From positions 1 to 5,167 of the forward strand of contig JAJYDP010000408.1 of the NCBI GenBank assembly GCA_021777365.1: a DNA stretch of 5,167 bases, given 5' to 3'. A model generated the notes under the pieces. That model did not search any database. It was not told the origin of the DNA and saw only the letters and a program-made list of their open reading frames with translations. A program made the translations under genes and the position numbers. The stretch comes from Chloroflexota bacterium. Its GTDB lineage: Bacteria; Chloroflexota; Limnocylindria; Limnocylindrales; CSP1-4. The stretch's first letter is position 1. Every line of letters starts with the position of its first letter. This document shows, piece by piece, positions 1 through 5,167 of the stretch.

Positions 1-23
1 CAGCCGGGCGCCATCATGTGTTC

Positions 24-29
24 AGGGGA
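24..29 (+). promoter_or_regulatory. Shine-Dalgarno site of rplU
   Basis: An AGGGGA stretch lies 3 bases before the ATG at 33. The spacing is slightly short, but it is the only purine-rich site nearby. It would lie inside the gene if the in-frame GTG at 18 were used, so it supports the ATG. No promoter can be judged because only 32 bases precede the gene. Confidence 0.5.
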
Positions 30-32
30 CCC

Positions 33-674
33 ATGTACGCAGTCATCGAGACGGGCGGGAAGCAGTACCGCGTCGAAGTCGGCAGCGAGATCGAAGTCGA
101 ATACCTGGACGCGGAGCCCGGCCAGACGCTCGAGCTGGACCGCGTCCTGCTCGTGGCCGACGGCGACGCCACGGCGATCGGCCGCCCGCTCGTCGATGAG
201 GCGCACGTCAGCGCGAGCGTGGTCCGACAGGATCGCGGCGACAAGGTCGTGGTGTTCAAGTACCGGCCCAAGGCCCGCAGCCGGGTGAAGCACGGGCACC
301 GGCAGGAGCTGACCGTCCTGCGCGTCGCCGATATCGTCCACGGCTCCCGCAGCGCGCTCAAGCTCGCCGAGGCGGCGAAGACCGAACGGGAGCGCCTGGA
401 GGCGGCCGCGGCCGAGGAGGCCGCAGAACGCGCCGCCGCCGACAAGGCGCTGGCCGAGAAGCTCGCGAGCGCCCAGGCACCATCGACCGCGACGGGCGAG
501 GCCCCGACGGGCGAGGCCCCGACGGCGACGTCCGGCCGGCGGGGAGCCGCGAAGCCCGCGGCCGAGCACGCAAAGCCGGCGGCCAGGCCGCGGGTCCGCG
601 CCCCGCGCACCCAGGCACCCGCGCCCGAAGGCGAGGCGAAGCCGAAGTCCCGGGGAACCAGGAAGGACGCGTAG
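33..674 (+). CDS. rplU: Large ribosomal subunit protein bL21 with C-terminal extension
   Basis: This encodes ribosomal protein L21, a 23S rRNA-binding protein of the 50S subunit. The protein has 213 residues. Residues 1-14 (MYAVIETGGKQYRV) are the classic L21 N-terminus. The rRNA-binding signature follows at about 71-101, running KVVVFKYRPK, then RSRVKHGHRQ and a final LRVADI. L21 usually ends near residue 103. Here about 110 more residues follow: an alanine/glutamate/lysine-rich, probably helical part (about 105-148), then a disordered-looking part rich in Ala, Pro, Lys and Arg (about 149-213) containing a duplicated GEAPT. The start was chosen by family match and the AGGGGA site just upstream; a GTG at 18 would add five residues unlike the family. 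The stop is 3 bases before rpmA, so the two are surely cotranscribed. The core identity is certain; the role of the tail is unknown. Confidence 0.97.
   Translation: MYAVIETGGKQYRVEVGSEIEVEYLDAEPGQTLELDRVLLVADGDATAIGRPLVDEAHVSASVVRQDRGDKVVVFKYRPKARSRVKHGHRQELTVLRVADIVHGSRSALKLAEAAKTERERLEAAAAEEAAERAAADKALAEKLASAQAPSTATGEAPTGEAPTATSGRRGAAKPAAEHAKPAARPRVRAPRTQAPAPEGEAKPKSRGTRKDA
491..520 (+). repeat. 15-base perfect tandem duplication inside rplU
   Basis: The unit GACGGGCGAGGCCCC occurs twice in a row (491-505 and 506-520), and a partial third copy (GACGG) follows. It is in frame and encodes the doubled GEAPT of the L21 tail (about residues 154-164). This looks like a recent slippage duplication in an unconstrained linker. 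Confidence 0.9.
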
Positions 675-677
675 CCG

Positions 678-953
678 ATGGCACACAAGAAGGCAGGGTC
701 GAGCTCCAAGAACGGCCGCGACAGCGTCGGCCAGCGGCTCGGCGTCAAGGTCGGCGACGGTCAGCTCGTCCCCGCCGGCTCGATCATCGTCCGCCAGCGG
801 GGTATGACGTTCCTCGCCGGCGACGGAGCCGGGCTCGGGCGCGACTTCACCGTCTTCGCGACGGTCACCGGCCGCGTGAAGTTCGAGCACGAGACCCGCG
901 AGAAGAAGCGCATCCGCGTGATCGCCGAGGCGGCCCCCGCCGCGCAGGCCTGA
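678..953 (+). CDS. rpmA: Large ribosomal subunit protein bL27
   Basis: This encodes L27, the 50S protein whose N-terminal tail reaches the peptidyl-transferase centre and helps place the tRNA ends. The protein has 91 residues, normal for the family. It begins [16 protein letters not shown], continues with QRLGVK at about 19-24, and has GSIIVRQRG at about 34-42. The mature N-terminus is encoded directly, with no Firmicutes-type cleaved leader. After RQRG the usual T-x-F-H-P-G block reads MTFLAG, so the conserved His-Pro pair is replaced. The segment [10 protein letters not shown] then returns to the family pattern. A strong AGGAAGGA ribosome site (660-667) lies within the end of rplU, about 10 bases before the ATG. 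The gene normally following rpmA, obgE, is absent here and rpmE takes its place. Confidence 0.97.
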   Translation: MAHKKAGSSSKNGRDSVGQRLGVKVGDGQLVPAGSIIVRQRGMTFLAGDGAGLGRDFTVFATVTGRVKFEHETREKKRIRVIAEAAPAAQA

Positions 954-977
954 CCGCGCCAGTCGCCGGGACCACCG

Positions 978-991
978 CCGGGCATGCCCGG
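978..991. repeat. Perfect 14-base palindrome before rpmE
   Basis: CCGGGCATGCCCGG is its own reverse complement and lies 25 bases before the chosen rpmE start. In RNA it could form a 5-bp all-GC stem (978-982 with 987-991) with a CATG loop. A second CGCCGGG at 964-970 duplicates the left arm (976-982), so an alternative pairing is possible. It may be an operator or a leader hairpin, or a chance product of the high GC content. Confidence 0.45.
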
Positions 992-1004
992 ACGGAAGGC
1001 CCGA

Positions 1005-1010
1005 CAGGAG
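1005..1010 (+). promoter_or_regulatory. Shine-Dalgarno site that fixes the rpmE start
   Basis: CAGGAG is followed by a 6-base spacer and then GTG at 1017, an ideal arrangement. The upstream in-frame ATG at 984 has no comparable site and would leave this one inside the gene. Confidence 0.75.
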
Positions 1011-1016
1011 TCGATC

Positions 1017-1229
1017 GTGAAAGACGGGATCCATCCCAAGTACTTCCAGGCGGAGGCCCACTGCGGCGCCTGCGGCCGGACGTTCACCGTGGGCTCCACG
1101 CGCCCCACGCTGCGCGTCGACGTCTGCGCGCAGTGCCACCCGTTCTTCACCGGGAAGCAGACCATCGTCGACACCGCGGGCCAGGTGGAGCGGTTCCAGA
1201 AGCGCCTCGAGCGCTCGCTCCGGTCCTGA
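1017..1229 (+). CDS. rpmE: Large ribosomal subunit protein bL31, zinc-binding form
   Basis: This encodes L31, which bridges the 50S and 30S subunits. From GTG 1017 the product has 70 residues, the usual length, and begins MKDGIHPKY, matching the family start. An ATG at 984 would add 11 unsupported residues. Cysteines at 16, 19, 37 and 40 should bind zinc. Residues 37-48 (CAQCHPFFTGKQ) and the following IVDTAGQVERF are hallmark L31 sequence. The first cysteine pair is CxxC (CGAC), where common zinc-type L31 proteins such as E. coli have CxC, so there is one extra residue between the ligands. Having four cysteines, this is the zinc-containing (C+) form, not the cysteine-free paralogue used under zinc limitation. 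The gene is last in the ribosomal block, with a terminator 35 bases after its stop. Confidence 0.95.
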   Translation: MKDGIHPKYFQAEAHCGACGRTFTVGSTRPTLRVDVCAQCHPFFTGKQTIVDTAGQVERFQKRLERSLRS

Positions 1230-1263
1230 CGCCACGACCTCGACACGCCCGAGGGAACTCGGC

Positions 1264-1297
1264 AGCGGCGGGCCCGGCAGGGTCCGCCGTTCTGTTT
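1264..1297 (+). terminator. Intrinsic terminator after rpmE
   Basis: Bases 1264-1275 can pair with 1280-1291 around a GGCA loop, giving a stem of about 12 bp. Its core GGCGGGCCC/GGGTCCGCC is nearly all GC with one G-U pair. The run GTTCTGTTT (1289-1297) follows as a U-rich tail, conspicuous in this GC-rich window. Its position directly after rpmE suggests that it ends the rplU-rpmA-rpmE transcript, although some read-through into the next unit is possible. Confidence 0.65.
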
Positions 1298-1321
1298 CGG
1301 CCCGACGGGCCCTTGCGCCGG

Positions 1322-1331
1322 TAGACTGAGG
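1322..1331 (+). promoter_or_regulatory. Possible -10 element and overlapping ribosome site of the DUF1385 gene
   Basis: TAGACT (1322-1327) fits the TANNNT -10 pattern and lies 12 bases before the ATG at 1340, so a transcript from it would have a leader of only about six bases. No convincing -35 hexamer is present at the usual spacing. GAGG (1328-1331), 8 bases before the ATG, could instead serve as the ribosome site of a transcript starting further upstream. Both readings are tentative. Confidence 0.3.
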
Positions 1332-1339
1332 CCCTCCCG

Positions 1340-2458
1340 ATGGCACGCTTCAACTACGGGGGCCAGGCCCTCATCGAGGGTGTCCTGATGCGCGGTCGCG
1401 ACGCGATCGCGGTTGCCGTGCGGCATCCGGACGGGGACGTGGTCTGGGAGGCCGAGCAGCTCTCCGACTCGATCGTCCACCGCCACCGCGCGGCCGGCTG
1501 GCCGTTCGTCCGCGGGCTGGTCGTGCTCTACGAGACGCTCGTGGTCGGCACGAAGTGGCTGACCCGCTCCGCGGCGATCTCCGCGGCGGGGGAGGGCGTC
1601 GAGCTCGGCGGCGGGGTCGTGGCCCTGACGCTCACGATCTCGCTGGTCTTCGGGATCGCGCTCTTCTTCGTGCTGCCGCTCTTCCTGACGCAGGTCGCGG
1701 CATCGGCGGCCACAGGGGTCGGGACGCTCGGGAAGAACCTCCTGGAGGGCGTGATCCGCCTGGTGGTGTTCGTGGCCTACCTGCTGCTGATCAGCCGTTC
1801 CGGCGAGATCCGCCGGGTGTTCCAGTACCACGGCGCCGAGCACATGTCGATCCACGCGCTCGAGCACGGCGATCCGCTGACGCCCGAGAAGATCCGCCAG
1901 TACCCCACCGCCCACCAGCGCTGCGGCACCGAGTTTCTGCTGGTGGTCGTGATCGTCAGCATCCTGGCGTTCAGCCTGCTCGCCGGGCAGGGGCTCGTGG
2001 TGGCCATCCTCGGGCGCCTCGCGCTGATCCCGGTGATCGTGGCTGTCAGCTACGAGGTCCTGCGATGGGGCGCGAAGCACCGGTCGCAGCCGCTGGTCCG
2101 CTGGATCTTCATGCCGGGCATCTGGCTGCAGTCGATCACCACCCGCCAGCCCGACGACTCGATGATCGAGGTCGCCATCGTGTCGCTGCAGGAGGCGCTG
2201 CGGGCCGACGGAGAGGCGATCCCGGAGGGCAGCGTGCACCCGGCGCGCCGGACCATGGCCCAGGCGAACGCCGAGACTCGGGCGGCGCGCGAGGCCGCCG
2301 AGCGCGAGGCATCGCTGGTGGCGGCCGGCGTTCCGCGCCGCGAGCTACCGCCCGGCGCCGGTGCCGCCCAACGCCGCGAGCCGCCGCTCCCGGCCGCCAC
2401 GCTGCCGGTGCCTCCCGGCCGTGACCCCGAGCAGCTCGACGAGGAGCCACTGGCGTGA
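1340..2458 (+). CDS. DUF1385 (YqhQ-type) integral membrane protein with long C-terminal tail
   Basis: This is a polytopic membrane protein of the DUF1385 family, whose biochemical role is not established. The protein has 372 residues. The family's N-terminal signature [13 protein letters not shown] is at 7-19. Hydrophobic segments at about 92-118, 134-152, 198-216 and 218-237 look like four membrane spans. Between the second and third is the conserved block [15 protein letters not shown] (161-175) and then HQRCGTEFL (192-200), rich in His, Glu and Cys and suggestive of metal binding. [13 protein letters not shown] (275-287) ends the conserved domain. About 80 residues then follow: a charged, alanine/arginine/glutamate-rich probable helix (about 303-328) and a proline-rich end. 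The tail is not part of the family core. The gene opens the second unit and shares GTGA with prfA. DUF1385 genes next to rpmE and prfA are a recurring arrangement in several phyla, as far as I recall. Confidence 0.9.
   Translation: MARFNYGGQALIEGVLMRGRDAIAVAVRHPDGDVVWEAEQLSDSIVHRHRAAGWPFVRGLVVLYETLVVGTKWLTRSAAISAAGEGVELGGGVVALTLTISLVFGIALFFVLPLFLTQVAASAATGVGTLGKNLLEGVIRLVVFVAYLLLISRSGEIRRVFQYHGAEHMSIHALEHGDPLTPEKIRQYPTAHQRCGTEFLLVVVIVSILAFSLLAGQGLVVAILGRLALIPVIVAVSYEVLRWGAKHRSQPLVRWIFMPGIWLQSITTRQPDDSMIEVAIVSLQEALRADGEAIPEGSVHPARRTMAQANAETRAAREAAEREASLVAAGVPRRELPPGAGAAQRREPPLPAATLPVPPGRDPEQLDEEPLA
2441..2458 (+). promoter_or_regulatory. prfA ribosome site and GTGA stop-start overlap
   Basis: GAGGAG (2441-2446) stands 8 bases before the GTG start of prfA at 2455. 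The start overlaps the TGA stop of the upstream gene (2456-2458), so translation of RF1 is likely coupled to that of the DUF1385 protein. Confidence 0.75.
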
Positions 2459-3543
2459 GCCTCGAGGAGCGGCTGGTCGAGCTGTCCGCGCAGGCCCGGC
2501 ACCTGCAGGAGGAGCTCGCACGCCCCGAGGTTGCCGGGGACCCGGACGCGCTGAAGCGGATCGGCAAGGAGCTGGCGCGCACCGAGCCGATCGTCGGCGC
2601 CTGGGATCGCCTCCAGGCCACGCGGCTCGAGCTGGCCGGCGCGCGGACCATGCGCGACGAGGAGCAGGATCCCGAGATGCGCGAGATGGCGCGGGACGAG
2701 ACCCACCGGCTCGAGGCCGAAGAGGAGCGCATGCTCGACGAGCTCAGGGTGCTCCTGCTCCCCCGCGACCCGCTCGACGAGCGCGACGTGATCGTGGAGC
2801 TCCGGGCCGGCACCGGGGGCGAGGAGGCCGCCCTCTTCGCGGCCGAGCTGTTCCGCATGTACGTGCGCTATGCCGAGCGCCACCGCTGGGGTGTGGAGGT
2901 GCTCACGACCAACGAGACCGGGATCGGCGGGCTGCGGGAGGTGATCTTCGAGGTCCATGGGGATGGCGCGTACAGCCGGCTCAAGTTCGAGGGCGGCGTC
3001 CACCGCGTGCAGCGCGTCCCCGAGACCGAGTCGTCGGGGCGCATCCACACCTCGACCGCGACCGTGGCCGTGCTGCCGGAGGCCGACGAGGTCGACGTCG
3101 AGATCGACGAGCGGGACCTGCGGATCGACGTCTACCGCTCGACAGGGCCGGGCGGCCAGAGCGTCAACACCACCGACTCGGCGGTCCGGATCACGCACCT
3201 CCCCAGCGGGCTGGTGGTGGCGATCCAGGACGAGAAGAGCCAGCACAAGAACAAGGCCAAGGCGATGGCGGTGCTCCGCTCGCGGCTCCTCGAGATCGAG
3301 CAGCGCAAGGCGCACGAGGCCGAGGCGGCGAAGCGGCGGAGCATGGTCGGGTCGGGCGAGCGCTCCGAGAAGATCCGGACGTACAACTTCCCGCAGGACC
3401 GGGTCACCGATCACCGGGTGGGGATGGACCTGCACAACCTGCCCGGCGTCCTGGACGGCGATCTCGACCGGCTCATCGACACCCTCATCTCGACTGACCA
3501 GGCGGAACGGCTGGCCGACCTTGGCGAGGGCGATGCGACCTGA
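2455..3543 (+). CDS. prfA: Peptide chain release factor 1 (RF1)
   Basis: RF1 recognises UAA and UAG stop codons and triggers release of the finished peptide from the P-site tRNA. The protein has 362 residues, the normal full length. The helical N-terminal domain is about 1-105, followed by GTGGEEA (119-125). The anticodon-like PxT motif reads PET (189-191) inside [27 protein letters not shown] sequence, diagnostic of RF1 rather than RF2, which has SPF. The catalytic GGQ is at 233-235 ([14 protein letters not shown]), with Gln235 the PrmC methylation target. [14 protein letters not shown] (308-321) is also standard RF1. The absence of any in-frame stop or programmed frameshift site agrees with RF1. 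The GTG start is supported by GAGGAG upstream. The gene overlaps both neighbours: GTGA with the DUF1385 gene and 11 bases with prmC. Confidence 0.98.
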   Translation: MSLEERLVELSAQARHLQEELARPEVAGDPDALKRIGKELARTEPIVGAWDRLQATRLELAGARTMRDEEQDPEMREMARDETHRLEAEEERMLDELRVLLLPRDPLDERDVIVELRAGTGGEEAALFAAELFRMYVRYAERHRWGVEVLTTNETGIGGLREVIFEVHGDGAYSRLKFEGGVHRVQRVPETESSGRIHTSTATVAVLPEADEVDVEIDERDLRIDVYRSTGPGGQSVNTTDSAVRITHLPSGLVVAIQDEKSQHKNKAKAMAVLRSRLLEIEQRKAHEAEAAKRRSMVGSGERSEKIRTYNFPQDRVTDHRVGMDLHNLPGVLDGDLDRLIDTLISTDQAERLADLGEGDAT

Positions 3544-4540
3544 GCGAGGGTCTGGCGGCCTGCCGGACGGCGCTCCCGGCGACGTCACGGTGGACGTCGG
3601 CACTCCGGCGAGCGTCGGCGACGCCTCGGATCGGCCTGCGACCGTCGGCGCGACGCTCGAGCGCGCGATCGCGCGGCTCAGGAGGAGCGGGTCGGAGACG
3701 GCCCGGCTGGACGCCGAGCTGCTGGTCGCCCATGCGGTCGGGGTCGACCGGACCGGCGTCCTCGCGCACCCGGAGCTGGCGCTGCCCCCGCGCGTCGCCG
3801 TGCTGCTGGAGGGGTTCGTGGGCCGGCGGGAACGGGGTGAGCCGGTCGCCTACATCCGGGGGATCAAGGAGTTCCACGGGCTGGCCTTCACGGTCGACGC
3901 CCGCGCGCTCATCCCGCGGCCCGACACGGAGCTGCTGGTCGACATCGCGGCGTCCCGAGTGGTCGCGGCACTGACCGCGGCGCCCCGTGGCTCGGGGAGC
4001 GGCCGTCTCCGGGTCGCCGACGTGGGAACCGGCTCGGGCGCGGTGGCCGTGGCCCTCGCCGCCGCCCTGCGTCGCAGGAGGATCCTCGGCGAGATCGACC
4101 TCGTGGCCACCGACGTCTCGGCGGGCGCGCTCGAGCTGGCGGTCGAGAACGCTGCCGCCCACGGGCTGGCCGACGCGATCCGGTTCGTGCAGGCCGATCT
4201 GCTGCCGGCCGGCGAGCCCGCGCTCGACCTGGTGCTGGCGAACCTGCCCTACGTTCCATCCGGCGACGTGCCGCGCCTTCCCGTCGCGGCCAGCTTCGAG
4301 CCGCCGCTCGCGCTCGACGGCGGGGCGGACGGGCTGGACGTGGTGCGGCGCCTGCTCGCGCTGCTGCCGGCGGCGCTCCGTTCCCCGGGGATCGCGCTGC
4401 TCGAGATCGGCGCGGGCGAGGACGACGGGCTTCGCGCCGCCGCGGGCCGGGCCCTGCCGGGCTGGGAGCTGACGTTCCACGCGGATCTCGCCGGGATCCC
4501 CAGGGTGGCGGAGCTCGCGAACGGGAGCGTGGCCGCATGA
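3533..4540 (+). CDS. prmC: Release factor glutamine N5-methyltransferase
   Basis: PrmC (HemK) uses S-adenosylmethionine to methylate the GGQ glutamine of release factors in the cytosol. From ATG 3533 the protein has 335 residues. The N-terminal helical domain is about 38-105. [18 protein letters not shown] (102-119) and [11 protein letters not shown] (127-137) are strongly conserved PrmC blocks. The SAM-binding motif is [16 protein letters not shown] (161-176), with the acidic motif ATDVS at 192-196. The substrate-binding NPPY motif reads NLPY (237-240). LEIGAGE (290-296) and [11 protein letters not shown] (318-328) close the domain. About 37 residues precede the usual start of the family; a GTG at 3590 would remove 19 of them. 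The ATG is preferred because it overlaps the prfA stop by 11 bases and has GAGGG just before it, though only 2 bases away. Placement after prfA puts the enzyme next to its substrate. Confidence 0.94.
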   Translation: MRPERGSGGLPDGAPGDVTVDVGTPASVGDASDRPATVGATLERAIARLRRSGSETARLDAELLVAHAVGVDRTGVLAHPELALPPRVAVLLEGFVGRRERGEPVAYIRGIKEFHGLAFTVDARALIPRPDTELLVDIAASRVVAALTAAPRGSGSGRLRVADVGTGSGAVAVALAAALRRRRILGEIDLVATDVSAGALELAVENAAAHGLADAIRFVQADLLPAGEPALDLVLANLPYVPSGDVPRLPVAASFEPPLALDGGADGLDVVRRLLALLPAALRSPGIALLEIGAGEDDGLRAAAGRALPGWELTFHADLAGIPRVAELANGSVAA

Positions 4541-4608
4541 CGGCGGGGGGATCGCATGCCGCGGTGGGTCGGGCTCGCCCCGCGGTGGCGCCGGGCGCGC
4601 GCCGATGA
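4537..4608 (+). CDS. 23-codon micro-ORF bridging prmC and the HAD gene
   Basis: This short open frame starts at ATG 4537, overlapping the prmC stop as ATGA, and ends at TGA 4606-4608, overlapping the HAD gene's ATG (4605) as a second ATGA. GGAG (4524-4527) lies 9 bases before its start, a good ribosome site, whereas the HAD start has none. The 23-residue product is low in complexity (Ala, Gly, Arg, Pro, Val) and resembles no family I know. A 9-base direct repeat, CCGCGGTGG, occurs at 4559-4567 and 4580-4588. It more likely acts as a translational relay, carrying ribosomes from prmC to the HAD gene, than as a functional peptide. It could also be a chance frame, as stops are rare at this GC content. 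Confidence 0.4.
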   Translation: MTAGGSHAAVGRARPAVAPGARR

Positions 4609-5167
4609 CCCAGAGCGTGTTCCCCGTCCGGCTCCTGGCCCTCGATCTCGACGGAACGCTGTTGGGGCCCGACCGGGTGATCCGGCCGCGCGTCCGCCAC
4701 GCCATCGCGGCGGCCATCGACGCGGGCGTGGTCGTGACCATCGCCACCGGCCGCATGTACCGCAGCTCCGTGCCCTTCGCGCAGACGCTGGGGATCGCGG
4801 CGCCGATCGTCTGCTATCAGGGTGCATACGTCCGCGAGGTACCCGGGCGCGACGGCGCGCCGGGGCGTCTGCTCCTGCACCGGACCATGCCCGGCGTCGT
4901 GGCCCGGGAGGCGATCCGCTGGTCGCGCGAGCACGGGTTCGATCCGCACGTGAACGTGGACGACCGGCTGGTGATGGAGGCGGATGGCGACAGCGCCGCA
5001 GACTACGAGCGGCTGGCGGGCGTGGGTGCGGAGTTCGTCCCGGACCTGCCGGCGGCCGTGCGCGGCCCAGTGACCAAGGTGCTGGCCGTGGGCCCGGCGC
5101 CGCTCCCCGAACGCTCGCTTCCCGAGGCGCGTGTCGCCTTCCAGGGGCGCGCCCAGGTGACGGTGTC
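4605..5167 (+). CDS. Cof-type HAD-superfamily hydrolase, 3' end beyond window
   Basis: This is the N-terminal 187 codons of a cytosolic haloacid dehalogenase-superfamily phosphatase of the Cof (IIB) type, which dephosphorylates small phosphometabolites such as sugar phosphates using Mg2+. Motif I is LALDLDGTLL (11-20): Asp14 is the expected nucleophile and Asp16 the acid/base. Motif II is TIATGR (45-50), with Thr48 binding phosphate. VCYQGAYV, at about 69-76, marks the entry to the C2-type cap, with Gln where many members have Asn. The cap then follows to the window edge, and motifs III and IV are not visible. The ATG at 4605 overlaps the stop of a 23-codon frame and has no clear ribosome site; GTG 4617 is a weaker alternative. 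Substrate specificity cannot be read from this part. Its link to the translation genes seems to be cotranscription only. Confidence 0.88.
   Translation, partial: MTQSVFPVRLLALDLDGTLLGPDRVIRPRVRHAIAAAIDAGVVVTIATGRMYRSSVPFAQTLGIAAPIVCYQGAYVREVPGRDGAPGRLLLHRTMPGVVAREAIRWSREHGFDPHVNVDDRLVMEADGDSAADYERLAGVGAEFVPDLPAAVRGPVTKVLAVGPAPLPERSLPEARVAFQGRAQVTV

Noticed and set aside
16..288. 90-codon + strand frame starting at ATG 16
   Set aside because: It overlaps rplU in another register and encodes only Ser/Arg/Ala-rich sequence; rplU is certain here.
804..818. TFLAG in L27 as a trace of an engineered tag
   Set aside because: It is a chance letter string inside a conserved ribosomal fold, not the DYKDDDDK tag, and nothing else suggests engineering.
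984..1016. Earlier ATG start for rpmE
   Set aside because: It would add 11 residues foreign to L31 and has no ribosome site, while GTG 1017 has CAGGAG at ideal spacing and gives the family N-terminus.
1299..1311. Second hairpin GGCCC-GAC-GGGCC as another terminator
   Set aside because: The stem is only 5 bp and no U-run follows, so it is not convincing beside the stronger hairpin at 1264-1291.
761..2239. 492-codon open frame on the minus strand
   Set aside because: It lies opposite rpmA, rpmE and the DUF1385 gene, which have clear family motifs. Its product is rich in Arg, His, Asp and Gln with no recognisable domain, as expected of an antisense frame in GC-rich DNA.
1555..3497. Long + strand frames in other registers over the DUF1385 gene and prfA
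   Set aside because: Their sequence is Arg/Ala/Gly-rich and shadow-like, and the overlapping real genes carry all the conserved motifs.
2957..3532. Upstream in-frame extension of prmC into prfA, as if a 527-residue fusion
   Set aside because: The extension is the out-of-frame reading of prfA, Arg/Ser/Thr-rich and without family similarity. The PrmC match begins only after 3640.
2050..3603. 517-codon open frame on the minus strand
   Set aside because: It is antisense to the DUF1385 gene end and prfA, with no domain match or ribosome site that I can see; the frame is open because stops are rare at this GC content.
3485..4949. Long minus-strand frames opposite prmC and the HAD gene
   Set aside because: Several frames overlap each other and the well-supported + strand genes. 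Their Arg/Pro/Ala-rich sequence resembles no family.
1..5167. CRISPR, mobile element, tRNA/rRNA or defence genes
   Set aside because: I looked for spaced repeats, terminal inverted repeats, transposase or integrase motifs and tRNA-like folds and saw none. Base composition is uniform, with no sign of recent transfer.

Overview
The window reads as housekeeping chromosome from a very GC-rich bacterium. Every convincing gene lies on the + strand, and nearly all concern the ribosome or translation termination. Gene content and order (L21-L27-L31, then a DUF1385/YqhQ-type membrane protein, RF1 and PrmC), the GTG starts and the alanine/arginine-rich protein tails suggest Chloroflexota (Limnocylindria-like) or a deep-branching actinobacterial lineage such as Thermoleophilia. 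This placement is inferred from gene order and composition; no tree was made.

Layout. 33-1229 is a ribosomal-protein block: rplU (L21, with a C-terminal extension of about 110 residues), rpmA (L27) 3 bases later, and rpmE (L31) after a 63-base gap that holds a perfect 14-base palindrome. The most plausible rpmE start is a GTG at 1017, later than the longest open frame suggests. A good intrinsic terminator (1264-1297) closes this block. The 1230-1339 gap holds that terminator, a small second hairpin and a possible -10 element.

1340-5167 is a second, tightly packed unit. It contains the DUF1385 membrane protein with a long charged tail, prfA (RF1) overlapping it by GTGA, prmC (the methyltransferase for the RF1 GGQ glutamine) overlapping prfA by 11 bases, and a Cof-type HAD phosphatase cut by the window end. 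Between prmC and the HAD gene is a 23-codon open frame. Its start overlaps the prmC stop by ATGA, and its stop overlaps the HAD start by ATGA, which suggests a translational-coupling relay.

Together, L27 and RF1 meet at the peptidyl-transferase centre, and PrmC modifies the RF1 residue that acts there, so the window has one coherent translation theme. I see no mobile element, CRISPR array, tRNA, rRNA, defence system or recognisable new biological system. The most unusual items are the prmC-HAD micro-ORF, the L21 and DUF1385 tails, the CxxC form of L31 and the variant L27 motif.
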